A stretch of DNA of 64,000 nt from Aphis gossypii (taxonomy: Eukaryota; Arthropoda; Insecta; Hemiptera; Aphididae), in assembly GCF_020184175.1 (NCBI RefSeq), contig NC_065531.1, positions 72,882,604-72,946,603 on the forward strand. The letters run 5' to 3'. Shown piece after piece: positions 52,128 to 64,000 of this stretch; the first letter of the stretch is position 1; each line of letters begins with the position of its first letter. The notes under the pieces are model-generated. The model was given only the letters and a program-made list of their open reading frames with translations, searched no databases and was not told the origin of the DNA. Position numbers and translations under genes: made by a program.

Positions 52128-54591
52128 GTTTGTATTTTTCACGTTGTATAATGCATTTAATGATGCACAAGGTTGAACGCGCGAAAACAATGATAAGTTA
52201 TCGTTATCCTTTCTCAATAGTAATATATTATGTTATATAATGGTACGGTAAAAGACGATAAATAAATGTTAACTTTATTTTCAGCAATTACCCTCAATAC
52301 TAAAGTAACGAACAATTTGTTAGTACCTAATATAACGTGTTGTTCATATTCAAAACACTGTTGATTGAACCTAACTATCGATTACAAAATGTATTTAAAA
52401 AATTATTTTTATTTTTAATTACTATCAAATATTTACAGATAATATTATTTATTTTCTCAAAACAGAGATTCGTCACATTTAAAATTACATATTTATACTG
52501 CTTCTCTACAAATACAGTAGTTAATTTTGTAGTTAATTTTACAATCACATATGTATTTTGTAATCTTGAGTTCCAATAACATTGTTACAGCTTGCTGCTT
52601 TTCTAAGTATTGTAGTTTTATTTTTAGCTGATAAAGGTACTCTTCACCGATTTAACAAATTTTCTTTACATTACATAATATAAGATCTATTGTGTTTATA
52701 CCTAAGAAAATCATATTTAGTACCTAAACATGTATTTAGACATTTACGGGAAACACAAAGTTTTCCGGATGAGGATTACAATTTAAAATAAATACTTATA
52801 TACTGATATTGAAATATTGAAATAACAACACTTTCCATTTTGTATGAAAATTAATGTTAAATACCTCTTATAAATAATAAGTAACGATCATTTATGCAGA
52901 TTTTCAAAAATATATTCAGTATTCTAAATAACATTATTTTCACATGCGGCGATGTATATTTCCGTAACATATTTAAATGAAGGATAATGATTTATCATAT
53001 TTAAATTTAATATAAATATGAACTAATATTTACCAGAACAGAATAATGTATAATATATACGTTCGTATTTCTTTAAAAATAAAAATAAAATCAAGTTTAA
53101 ATATTAAAATCGTCATACTAGCTGTGCATACTAATGTTAATTACAAATCTGTAATTTCAAATAAAACTACCTATTTAATAACGGATTATAAATTATAATT
53201 ATTTTAAAGTTCTTATTGGAAGGGTAGGCAACGAGAAGGTTAATTATACAAAATATAGATAAGAAATGCATGCCCCTTAATACCAATTCTAGGGATTAAA
53301 CTTTAAATTACTATAAACACAACAAGCTAAAAGTCAGTCTAATGTTGTATTTAAATGTATCAAAATATTATTCAGATTATTTTATACATTCATATAAATT
53401 GCAATATTTTGAAAATGATGAGTTAAAACTACCGTAAAAAATGAAAACGAGGAGATGATTTTGCTAAAACTAAAAAATATAAACTAAATATTCGGTTTAA
53501 AGTCTCGAACAAATAAAACATACGACTATTTTCCGAGATCTAGTAGGGTTAATTTTTAATAAATCAACCCTCCGTATTACAGTATAATGTATATAGATTA
53601 TGCCGTGTACGTCCGTGAATTGCGTAGGTAAGTGTACGTACGTGAGCCTAATTCAAAATCGTATTTCATTTTTATTTTCAAGAAAATACAAAATGAGCAA
53701 TAAACAAACGTACATCAGGTTATGTGATATATACATATATTTTTTTAACAAAAATTATTTAATGGACCAATATATTTTTTGTTGCCAACCAATACCATCT
53801 ATTGAAATAGTAATATAAAATGTGTTAAAAATATTAGCATAATATAATATGTTAGACCCGGTCAAATGGTCAAAAATTCAAAAACTAGAAATGTATTTAT
53901 CAAACGTACGTGATAAAAGTCTTAGAATGCTAAACTTTGTATAGATATATTGATGAGTTTGTATCGCGCGCGCATGTGTATATATTAGTTAATATATTAT
54001 AAGATATTATCGTAGGCATTTTTCATCTAACTGGTACACATTGAATACTTCACGTCTACTTCCCTCACAGGTAAAAATCAAACGATATCATTTGTAAACG
54101 CAAAGCTAGTAGATAGTAAATTATAAAAACTAAAACAATGTGTAACACTTTAAATAATAAATGCGGACGATTCACAACCGTCTCTATGTAAGGCGTACCT
54201 ATATATAAATTGCATATCGATGTCAGGTCATATCGTTTCACTGATAAAAAGTACTGTTCGAAAATGTGATCAATTCAAAGGTTTCATTGCACAGTAAAAT
54301 CTTAAATATTTTAGTAATAAATATATTTAGTATATTTATATATTTTAGTCAATCTTTTATTTTTTTTTTAAAAGATGTTTTTATAATTTGAAATATTAAA
54401 CTAAACATGAATTTTTACAAAAAACTTTAAATTATTTACTTTTTTTATCAAAATAGTAATATTTTCAAATTATAAGCTGAATGATTTTCTATAAACGCTA
54501 ATGTATAAAATATACAAAATACTGGGAAGCAAAACAAAACGCAATCAGCCTGATACCATGATAAAGTTGTGGTTTAATAATTTATTCATTT

Positions 54592-54640
54592 TAGATTCTG
54601 AGCGGAGCGAGAAATGTAGTGGTTTTACACTGATGTTTAT
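54592..54640 (+). repeat. dispersed aphid-type repeat fragment, copy B
   Basis: tagattctgagcggagcgag followed by aaatgtagtggttttac resembles the fragment at 18,053. Whether it belongs with the inverted-repeat element starting at 54,896 is unclear, since no counterpart is seen on that element's right side. Confidence 0.4.
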
Positions 54641-54895
54641 TTATTTTTTATTCTGTAAACACTTTCCCTCCTCCCCCTAAAATTTCTCAAAAGTACAAGT
54701 GTAGCATATTTTCTGAAAGGTAATGTTCTTGATCTGGTACTTTAAAGAGGTCGTTTTTGAATTTTCGAAACGGTACTCGAAATAAAAGCGGTTAAAGAAG
54801 AAAAAACGTACGATATCACGATTTTGTAATATTAAATAATTACAGACGACTAATTACGGCTTTTTTTATCACTATAGAAATGAATAAAATTAAAT

Positions 54896-55792
54896 AAAAA
54901 AAGCAAAAGTCTGTCTGGGGACAGACGGAGGATAAATCTTTAACTATTTTTGACATGTATAATGTATATGTCTTATGGCTGGTGGTCATTCTGATAATTT
55001 GTGTGACATCGAGAATGTTACCAATCGAGATGGTGATTATTTATAGCAACTGGTTGTTATAGCAACTGGTTGTTATAGCAACTGGTTGCTATGTAAAAAT
55101 CGTGTCGCGCCTTTGTGACGGTAGAAAATTTCATGTCGGTCGGATTCTTGCCATTTCACACCTCTGGTTTACGTTTTAGTACTGTAGAGATATAGTACTG
55201 TACACAATGTTAATAAAAATAAATATAAAGATTTATCAAAAAATCCCCTCGTCCGCTCAAAATCGTTTTTTATCGAATGCAATCATTGCATTCAAATCGA
55301 ATACCTACAGTAAAATTACACTATCCTGTCCGAGGACCGAAGGGACGATGGACAAACATCCACCACCAAAATGCGCTGACCTACTTTTTATAAGTGCTCT
55401 TTTAAAAGAAATTGTTTATTAAGTATTTACACCTTAACGTTTTGCAAGAAGTACCTACCTATTGTGCTGATTTTTGATAAATCTTTATATTTATTTTTAT
55501 TAACATTGTATACAGTAATATATCTCTATTATCTACAGTATTAAAACGTAAAACAGAGGTGTGAAATGACAAGAATCCGACCGACATGAAATTTTCTACC
55601 GGCACAAAGGCACGACACGATTTTTACATAGCTACTGGTTGCTATAAACAATTACCGTCTCGACTGATAACATTCTCGTTGTCGCACGAATTAACAGAAT
55701 GACCCCCATCCATAAGACATACACATGTCAAAAAATAGATAAAAATTTATCCTCTGTCTGTCCCAAGACAGAGTTTTGCTTTTTTTTTTTTT
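54896..55792. mobile_element. long inverted-repeat (foldback/MITE-like) element
   Basis: The left arm (54,896-55,245) and right arm (55,469-55,792) are reverse complements over their whole length, apart from a sprinkling of substitutions and small indels; the spacer is about 220 bases. Landmarks shared in inverted order are aagcaaaa..ctgtct.gggacagac, gacatgt..tatgtcttatgg, gtaaaaatcgtgtcg, atgtcggtcggattcttg and atttcacacctct. Innermost arm sequence (about 40 bases from aatgttaataaaa) is nearly identical, suggesting either a recent origin of that part or conversion between arms. A poly-A/poly-T tract forms each outer edge, blurring any target duplication. The spacer has no convincing protein. 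A transcript would fold into a very long hairpin. Confidence 0.85.
55042..55089 (+). repeat. 16-bp triplicate inside the left arm
   Basis: tatagcaactggttgt is present three times head to tail (the last ends gct). The right arm has a single, diverged unit at about 55,627-55,645. The expansion therefore happened after the arms were formed. Confidence 0.9.
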
Positions 55793-56467
55793 GCTAATTT
55801 AGTGTTGTAAATGTTTCTAATTATATACCTACTAAATATAATATAAAAATTTCTTTTAAAAGTTTAGCTGTTTATGAAAAATATCACCCATATATTTATT
55901 ATATTAAACGATTTAAACTTTTTAACCATTTTACACATATACCAATCACTATGTAATAGATAAAATTATTTGTCGTTTCATTTGCAAACATAGCAATATT
56001 ATTATAGAGCCAAAATTTGGAGACGATAACACAAATGGACATTCCCACTTATTTCAAAACTACACGTGTGAAATTTTATGTACTATCAGAGACTACGGCA
56101 AGTATTTTAACCACCTCTCATACCCACAGTTATAATAATAATTATTATAGTATATATTATTACAATAACTCATTGAAGAGTAGATAAAATATCTGCTGCG
56201 TGATTTCCGTTGTGTTAAACATTAGCTATATTGTTAAATGTATCTACAACCACGCGATATTTTATTTTGTAATATTGTTGGTGTCAATTGGCCAATCATT
56301 GGTCGATTTTCGTTAAGATGTGTCTATCTTAAACTCAATTGAATGTGTTATGATATTATCTATCAAAATTATATGATTTTTTTGAAAAAATTGTATAATA
56401 TTTATTATTTATTATCATGACAAAACTTTCAATTCCTTTTTAATGTATTATTGTAATACTATATAGT

Positions 56468-56517
<50 letters not shown>

Positions 56518-59048
56518 CTCGAAAACGTTTACATCATAAAACATTCTATAAACTTATATGTCTGAGAGTTTTCATAATGATACAGATCGTTTTAATTGCA
56601 ATGGACCAGAATAAAAATAAATAATGTATGGGGAATGAAAATTAGATTGTTCAGTTAACTTTGCAAATTCCCTACGATGTTAAATAATATATTCGTGCCA
56701 AAGACTACTTAATATTATACAGATACATGACTAACAATATTTGAAATTTGAATAGGTATGCTACGGTTTACTCGAATTTCGTGATTTTGAGAGAAATCTG
56801 AAGAGCGTATATCCAATTAGAAACGGAACGATGAACAATACAGAACACTCCTTGAAGTTTACATTCTTACCTCCTTAGTTCATTAACATTTAATTTTTCA
56901 AATATCTGTAGTTATATCAGCAGTGGTTTGACATGGAGTATTAACATTGGATAATATCTATATTAATTTATACTTTTGCTAAACATCTCATACTTACTAC
57001 GTGCTGAACGAAATAACAAATACCACTATATGAAATGTTGAGCAAGTTAACGGTATTTTTAAGCTCGTTATGTCAAATATATAATAGAAAATATAAGTTG
57101 AGTTATAAGTTAATAAATATATTTTAGACTTTTATCAAGTTAAAAAAAATTAACTTATTTAGTAAATTACAAAGGTTTGCTAGAGAAAATTTCTGATGGC
57201 TTCAAGAAAAAAAATATGTCCAACAATGCAAGTAACTAACTTTGTATACAATGTACAGTGATTTGATTATAATTATTATGTGTTACGTAATGTTTTTCGT
57301 ATAGTGCAAAATACCAAATATGGGAACTAACCACTTTGACCTTCATTGTTGTGGTTAATTAATAAAAATATTGATACTTATTCTATTTAATAACTTTTTT
57401 TAATAACTATCCTTAATGATGAGTTTTTTTTTACCCATTTTACGTAAAAAATAATGCAGCCACCTTAATTATACTCAATAATATATCATTCGATTATAAT
57501 ATATTTATTATACCTATTTACCGTTTATCGTATTAACTCAACCACCATAGCTACCACCATTAGCAAATAACGTAGTAAATCAAAAAATATTACTATATGG
57601 TAAGGAAATGGTTTTTCAAAACTAAATGGTATAATAGTAATAGAATATCACATGACAATAACAATAATAATAAAGGTCCGATTTTGAACGCATACAGTGG
57701 AACATGGGTTACCGGCTTACAGATGCCAATAATATATTGTATTTATAACAGTAACATAAAATATGGAATTTGGCTAACATTTTAAAAGAGGTGGATAATA
57801 TTATGTGCAAATAAATTTATTTTTACCCAGCTTTGTTTTTGTACCATGAATTCCATAAAATAATGAACAGTTATCAAATCTATGATAACATTTATGAAGG
57901 TAACCAAACTTTGAGTCTCAAATTATTTTACTAATTATTAAAATTCATAAAATGTAATAATACTATTTGGAATTCTAGAATCATAATTATTTTTTAACAT
58001 TTCATATTATATATTTTATAAGTGTATAATTATACATTAACGGGGAATGAAATGTGAATGAATTTTATAACTTTAAAGTTTAAATGTTCATTAAAACGTT
58101 TCTTTTTTTGTTTTGTAATTAATGCGCAATTTTAAATATTTTTTAATTTGGTTTTAGTATCACTTTTCATTTATTTAATATACTTTAAGTACTTAAATAT
58201 TACGGTATTTTTAAAATAAAACTTTTCGACTTCCCAGGTATGACAATTTCATACTAGATTAATAATTATTAATTATTTAATAGGTATAATATTATTCTAT
58301 TAAAATAATAATTTAAATTCTCGTAAAAACATTTTAATTGAGTTTATAAGCTCAGATAGCTGAGCATTTTTTTTTTTTTTTTTAAAAAAATTGTAAAGCA
58401 ATGTATAATTTATTTGAATTTCTTTTGATTTATTTTCGTAGCTTTACGTGTTTATAATTGACATTTAAATGAAGTCTCGAGGTGATTTATATTCAAAATA
58501 TTGTTATGTTTAAAACTTTAAAATGTATCGTTAATTATTTTTACGAGTAACATTTAAAAAAAAAAAGCAGTGCATTTACATCCGTGCGAATTGAAGGAAT
58601 TGAAGGTTTTCAAACAGACCACACAGATATCCGGTAAAAAACAATATGTAATAAATAATAAAAAAAATGTATAATATTTTAGGATATAATAATAGTATTA
58701 ATGCCCATGTCGGATAGCCATCATTTGCGTTTGTTGCAGCAACAATATTATTATGTTATGTGTAGGTACCAACACGTCCTTTACATCTCATCGTTCGATC
58801 GATATTGTGTGCCAGAAATTATTTTATCAACCCCGCGGAGGTCACTCTACATTAATAAAAAGACAATTTTTATGCGCGTGTGTGTGTCAGCGATCCATAA
58901 CCAAGTCTATGGCACTTCTGGTTCTGAAATTTGGTATATAATAATTTAATACCCTACCTATAAATACAATAAAAACATACTCCTCTAATACCAAATTATG
59001 TGAACCTCGAAGCCAATTTTCAAGTCTTATATTTTATATTTTAATAAT
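55793..59048. other. AT-rich non-coding DNA with a TA/GA microsatellite
   Basis: No gene supported. A compound microsatellite, TA then AG units, lies at about 56,469-56,509. A 21-codon open stretch ending in a CG|GTAAAA donor occurs at 58,571-58,633 but is too short to call. Confidence 0.5.
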
Positions 59049-59365
59049 TAGGGCTCGAATTTTAAAGCATAATAAGCAAAAAGAAATATCACATGATTAT
59101 TTCAAAAATACGAAACAGAAGCATATTTATTTTTTAAAAAAGCATGACAGAAAATTAACATGAACTAATTATAAAAAATGAATAAAAAAATTTGAAAAAT
59201 GAATTTAAATTAAAAATTAATGATTTACCATATACTTTCTTAGATTTACAGTAGTAAAACTGATTCTATTGTCTGACAGAATATTTTTATACATTGAAAA
59301 CGAACTCTCTACATCCACTAAAGTGATCGGTGCATACTTCATACTTTAAAATTATTACAACCCTA
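59049..59365 (-). mobile_element. decayed hAT-family DNA transposon, internally deleted
   Basis: Imperfect terminal inverted repeats bound it: tagggctcgaattttaaag at the left, and ctttaaaattattacaaccc then ta at the right (inverted match broken by a small insertion). Inside, on the minus strand, is a fragment of the hAT transposase C-terminus (separate entry). No clear 8-bp target duplication is visible (ttaataat against attcttaa). Confidence 0.6.
59217..59342 (-). pseudogene. hAT transposase C-terminal dimerisation fragment
   Basis: A 41-residue frame from ATG at 59,342 to TAA at 59,217 reads MKYAPITLVDVESSFSMYKN, then ILSDNRISFTTVNLRKYMVN and a His. This is the hallmark segment of a family of hAT transposases (YAPITSVDVERSFSxYKxIL, then SFTxxNLxKYxV), with Arg of VERSFS replaced by Ser. 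The DDE catalytic part is missing, so the fragment cannot transpose itself. It sits against the inverted terminus, as the transposase 3' end would in an intact element. Confidence 0.75.
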
Positions 59366-60700
59366 ATTCTTAAACTTTGAAACGATCGATATTGATGTTA
59401 CAAGTAAACTTACCATACTGCTGGCTATATTATGTAAATCGATAATTTATACATTTAATAAACAAGCCGATAACGAAAACAATAATAATCAAATATAACC
59501 ATTTAGTTCGCATTCTGGGTTTTTACATTTCTCATTAATTCATTTGTTTTTATTACAATAACATAATAAACAAATAAAAATCCTCAGCTGGAATAATTTA
59601 AAAAAAGCATTTACGTAAAAAAGCAAAAACAAAATTGGCTTATTTGGAATCAGAAATGACGTGAAAAGAATTTATGTATAAAATTTAGATCGCTATCTCA
59701 TATATTATATAAAAAAATAAGCATATGCTTAATCCGAGCACTAATTCATTAATTAATAAAACTAAAGATCTATGACGAATGACCCTTATACATATTCACA
59801 GTTTTCGATTAATTTTCATAATTTGTGTAAGTAGATTCAGGCAAAATATACGTATTGTAGTCAAAGGCTACGTTTTATTGCTACTTAATTTTACTTTCTT
59901 TTCTACTTACTTTTCAACAGATACAATAAATGTACTTGACTCACGAAAAACTCATTATTCTTATTTATATATTGTTGCCATCTGTTACAGACAATAAAAT
60001 AGTTATCATGATTAGGTACAATTTTAAACCTGTATTGTATATTAAATTTGGAGAACTCCCAACTAACTGCGTTAAAAATATGCGCAATTTATATTTAACA
60101 GAGTTTAAGGAGTTTTGACGGGAATTCAATATATCATGGACAACTCCGTTTATAATCATTTATTATACCAATAAATGCAATTTATAACATAATGAATCAC
60201 ATATTATAATAAACAATTAAAATAATAATAATTGTAGGGTCAAATTTTAACTACCTAAAAATTTAAAAAAGCAGCCAAAAATACCATTTAAACGTAATTG
60301 CGCCAGTGATAGAAAAAATATAGTTAAACTTTCGATATTTTTTAACTCCTGTGTAGCTAAATTAACAATAATAAAAATAAAAAAATACTAAACTTTTCAA
60401 AAGAAAATTAAAAAATTACATTTACTCGACCATGCAATACTTCCTGATATAATATTTTGAATTTTTTCATTCAAACAAAACACTCGAGAAATAGATTGAT
60501 ATTATGCAGTTAGATGAAAACACCTACAAAAGTGTGTAACAATGGAATAACATAGAAAAATTCAATAAAACGCAAAGTAAAAGTTTACTTTTGATGTATC
60601 TGTCGCATGAAACGAATTACGTAAGAAATTTAAATACATTTCCAGATCACACACAAAATTTAATGCACTTCGCATCTTGAAATCCGAGCTTCTCGTAGTA
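59366..60700. other. AT-rich non-coding DNA
   Basis: No supported gene. Overlapping open frames of 62-72 codons at 59,779-60,159 occur on both strands and look random. Confidence 0.5.
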
Positions 60701-61009
60701 ATAATAATAATGGTCTGCGACGGACGAACTGAATGTTATATTATATAACTACAGCGTTTTTGTCGTATTTATCACCGATTCAGTGTATTCACGACTTATA
60801 TTACAACTCGAGTTGCAGGATCCTCTTAACTATAATGAAGTCAACTGAGTTGGCATTTTGTAATAATATGAAGTCGGAGTTTGCGTCTCGACGATTATTT
60901 GAATTCGTACGAAAAACTCTGATAGCGCTATCGTGACGACACGGTGGGTCTCGGTCCGCCCGTCCTTTATGTGATAACTATCTCGGACCTACGTATCGTC
61001 GTCATCGTT

Positions 61010-61016
61010 TCAGTTC
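61010..61016 (+). promoter_or_regulatory. initiator-like site in a GC-rich zone
   Basis: TCAGTT (A at 61,012) sits in a CpG-rich stretch (60,880-61,030) without a TATA box at the right distance, followed by ggcggcagcagc. It fits an arthropod TATA-less initiator. Support is by motif and composition only. Confidence 0.3.
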
Positions 61017-61166
61017 GGCGGCAGCAGCTGTGCGACATATATAAACAAAACTACCCTTTTTCGTTCTAGTTTACGTATTATACTGTATAATATACTACAT
61101 ATAATGATAACAATATAAAATACAGTATAAATAGATAGGTAGGTACCTACCGCGGGTCCGCGAGAA

Positions 61167-61352
61167 ATGGCGTTTCGTCCGAGCGATAGGACGGCAAAAA
61201 CGTTAATTAAAACAAAACCCAGACAAAGACAACGACTACCAACGAACATTTGCATTATTATTATTAAACGGATAAAAAGAAAATCATCCTTTGAAGATGT
61301 CAAAGATGCCAAAAAAAGCGAAAAAACGTCGGGAAAAAGCATAGGCGAATAA
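61167..61352 (+). CDS. short basic open frame, unrecognised
   Basis: 61 codons from an ATG in good context (gagaaATGG) to TAA. The product is strongly basic, with RQRQR and KRIKRKS runs and a Lys/Ser-rich tail ending SGKSIGE. At least one short upstream ATG frame lies between the candidate start site at 61,012 and this ATG. It could be a small nuclear protein, the first coding exon of something larger, or chance. No family recognised; no introns inferred. Confidence 0.2.
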   Translation: MAFRPSDRTAKTLIKTKPRQRQRLPTNICIIIIKRIKRKSSFEDVKDAKKSEKTSGKSIGE

Positions 61353-61469
61353 ATAGACCGCACACAAGGCGGTGTCCGTCCGTCTACCGCAGTTACTACG
61401 GTAACCTTTGAATAATATATCATCGGTCGGTTGGTCGGCGGGTTATTACGTTTTGTTTCCAACGAATTA

Positions 61470-62199
61470 TGCGAACGGTGTGTTTTTTATTGTATATTTA
61501 TGCGCTATTTGCACGTATATAATGTTGATGTATATGTATATATATAGGTGTATATACCTGTACATTTATACTGAATACATACACGCATTATAATATTTAA
61601 TATTATATAAATAAAATACACTATAGACAACAGGAGTGATTTATTCGTTATTTTGGATACGTATATGTTCACGAGACACCACGAGTTTCGTAAAAAAAAA
61701 AACAAAATAATATGAGTTTTAATTTTTTTTTTACGAAAAACAAAAAGCACAAACATTACAATATATTATTATCTATTTCTGCAGTCACCACTCACCATAC
61801 GCATTGAATTACACGCGTCATAGGTTATTACCACATACGATTTGCATTCAATTATTTTACAATTTATAGAATTGATATGTAGTTAATTATCATTGTATTT
61901 ATTTCACGGAATTAAAACATAAACAATAAAGGTTTCAATATTTTTTAAATATGGCTCTTGGACTGTATAATACTATAATATCATTACCGTGTTATTTTTA
62001 TTGCACACAAATGTAACACTAAAGTATACTGTACTATACATTACATGCAGTAAGCGAAAATATTTTATTACTATTATTATTATTTCGGGATGTGTAGTGT
62101 GCTTACGATTTCACTCTTTTCTTCCAAAAAGTAATTTCTCATATATATATATATAATATATGTTATACATGTGTGTACTGCGTATACGTTTACAGTAGG
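61470..62199. other. AT-rich spacer
   Basis: TA-rich runs at about 61,520-61,550 and 62,141-62,160. No coding signal. Confidence 0.5.
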
Positions 62200-63369
62200 T
62201 ATAGTCACAGTTTTTCTAAGTGCGTAGAAATTGCAACTTTCCTCTTAAGCGCTCGGCGCTCGTTGTAAATCTCCTAAGTACCTACCTGCCTTCTGCTATC
62301 CACCTCCACTCGGAGTGTGCCGACGTCTTTCCGTCTTCAAAACAACCGCAGCATGTTTGAGATAAAAATAATTGGAATTACTTCGTCGCCGCTCACGCAT
62401 TGTGTATTACATACACAGTCTAATACCCATACACTTGATACGTAGGTACATTGTACAAATTATAAGCGCATGGTGTATATATGCTCTCGAGAACGAATGA
62501 ACGAACGACGGCAGACATTGGAAAACTTGTTGATTTAGCAACTCGGGCCGATAAATTGGTACAGAACAGCTAGCAGTGACGGAAGCGACGACGGTTTATC
62601 TTTTAAGTCCTTCCCGCCCACTCGAACACTGTACGGTTATTATTTTTCGTCGAAATAAAACCATCGTGCGAGCGATTTTCCCTCACGGTATAGATATAAG
62701 CTAAAAATATTTGATCACGCCGTTATAATATTACCGGGCGGTGCAATTAAGGGGAAAGTGCCCACACGAAATTAATCCGGAAGGGAGGTATCATTTGGTT
62801 CCCCTCCCCTGACACATAATTTTTTTCAAACCAATTGCAGATCGCGTTTTTTTAATAAATTCGTACTCGTGTTTATCATTTGACGATATATGGTCACCGG
62901 CGATCGTTGTTGTTTCTGAGCTACGATAATAAGACAGGGCTTCTGTAAAAACAAACGACTATAGTATGAGTTATGACTTCGATATCGGCGAATAAATTAT
63001 TTTTCACCCCTCCGAACCGAGTTTTTTACAAAGTCACACTACTGTTGATACGCACAACATCGTGTCTACAGCACATATTGTCGTACGAACGCATATAATA
63101 TCGTCGTGCGCCTAAAGTACCTACACAATAATATAAACCATCGCCGTAAAACGAATACTGCGTTGCGTGCGCCAACCGTAATGCGTTCAATCGATCGGAA
63201 ATCGGACCAAGACCAAGGGGTGTTTTTATATTCACTGGGAGTGCGAATAATTCCCATTATATGTGCTCTAGGCGGAAGAACGGCGAGCTGGATAAACCAT
63301 CACGCGAACGCATTGTTTGCCGTACCGAATTTTTTGCCGGCCCCGAAAACAGCAGCGGAGACGGCGGCG
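62200..63369 (+). promoter_or_regulatory. CpG-richer zone ending in a strong splice donor
   Basis: The region is much GC-richer than the window average. At 63,369/63,370 the sequence gcggcg|gtgagtgag is a near-ideal 5' splice site. Upstream of it a frame is open from an ATG at 63,181 to the donor (63 codons), with product segments including MRSIDRKSDQDQG and a Lys/Ala-rich end (APKTAAETAA). It may be a 5' untranslated or first coding exon of a gene running rightward out of the window. No domain is recognised. Confidence 0.3.
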
Positions 63370-63810
63370 GTGAGTGAGGGCGCTTGTGAAAAAAAAAATA
63401 AGGTTAATGGCCGCGGGCTAACAGACCGCTGTAATCCCGGAAGAAAGATATATTAGTGTATTTTTATAAAGTTTATAATTAATTTTCGTGCCATACATGC
63501 AAACTAATTTTTCCCGCCGTGTGATTATGTGCACACGCCGTGCTGCGAGCGGGCCACTTTTCGAACTACACGACTTAACGCGTTTCGACACGGAGTTTAT
63601 TCAATTCGTGTCCTAACTGTTAACAAAATATTTCAAAAATCGTAAATCATATTTTATTTTTCTATTTACGATTTTTTTCCCTCCCCCGTATTAGCTTATA
63701 AAGTTTTTAATACGAAATGTGATTTATTCATCGGAAAACGTGCCGCGTACATGATCGTGTTTAGAACGCGATGATTTATGTCTTTCTTGTGTGTATGCGA
63801 GTTATTCTCA

Positions 63811-63837
63811 GTGTGTGTTTGTGTGTGTGTGCGTGTA
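63811..63837. repeat. (TG)n-rich tract
   Basis: Alternating TG with one TTT interruption and a GCGTGT end, within a GC-richer zone. Confidence 0.8.
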
Positions 63838-64000
63838 GACATATTATGTTTAAAAAGATATTGTAATGTATACACACTAACACGTGCGTCGCGATACGAG
63901 AAAACCTATACACTAGGATCCACCAATAGTCGCGACCCCTTTTTTTTTCAAATTGTAATCTTTTCTAAAAATCGTTATCTCGGCAGTATCACTTACGATA

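Larger units (their letters stand above)
47301..54591. other. AT-rich non-coding DNA
   Basis: No gene supported. Holds the two perfect inverted repeats listed separately (49,018 and 52,101) and a TTC repeat at about 49,770-49,788 followed by a donor-like ctg|gtgagc. Short GC-richer patches near 49,340-49,800 and 51,180-51,590 have no coherent frame. Confidence 0.5.

Noticed and set aside
58571..58633. Micro-exon-like open stretch with a CG|GTAAAA donor
   Set aside because: Acceptor follows an A-run, only about 20 codons, and no partner exon.
61010..61462. 150-codon minus-strand frame with hydrophobic stretches
   Set aside because: It opens at TTG, not ATG, lies in a CpG-rich zone where stops are rarer, overlaps a plus-strand frame, and has no recognised domain.
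1..64000. CRISPR arrays, bacterial operons, rRNA or tRNA genes
   Set aside because: None seen on either strand; the DNA is eukaryotic in character.

Overview
The window looks like a nuclear contig from an aphid (Hemiptera: Aphididae). It is very AT-rich, with TA microsatellites, short AT-rich introns, many decayed transposons, and one GC-rich exon that reads as the C-terminal end of an insect D2-like dopamine receptor. It also has two copies of a motif (tagattctga..ggag.ga..aatgta) that I recall as common in aphid genomes. Genus and species cannot be fixed from sequence alone. It is mostly intron or intergenic DNA: supported coding sequence totals little more than 1 kb of 64 kb.

Layout. 1-18,288: non-coding, presumably partly the last intron of the dopamine receptor gene. 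It holds a 359-bp hAT-type MITE (5382-5740), a doubtful 168-codon frame (6199-6705) and an unusual GC-richer unit (10,917-12,080). That unit has two histone-mRNA-like 3' stem-loops, a TATA/initiator promoter beside a 12-bp inverted repeat, and a six-copy 64-bp tandem array. 18,289-18,503: last exon of the D2-like dopamine receptor (+). Its frame stays strongly GC3-biased for 17 codons past a TGA-C stop. 18,558-28,600: 3' UTR, then AT-rich DNA. 28,604-31,049: minus-strand coding block. A five-exon gene (29,769-31,049) splices into an unrecognised, probably coiled-coil protein of 233 residues; a separate acidic, serine-rich last exon lies at 28,725-29,118. The dopamine receptor gene and this block are convergent.

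31,050-64,000: mostly non-coding. It holds a decayed zinc-finger-like gene (about 38,715-39,314), an exon-like Cys-containing frame on the minus strand (40,196-40,324), a LINE endonuclease scrap (41,399-41,509), a GC-richer promoter-like zone (46,070-47,300), a 0.9-kb long inverted-repeat element (54,896-55,792) and an hAT element with a recognisable C-terminal dimerisation segment (59,049-59,365). The right end (60,700-64,000) becomes GC/CpG-richer, with an initiator-like site and a strong splice donor, suggesting the 5' end of a gene running off the window.

The genes do not form an obvious pathway. The most unusual material is the stem-loop/tandem-array unit, the possible stop-codon extension of the dopamine receptor, and the orphan five-exon gene, which I assembled by joining exons in phase.
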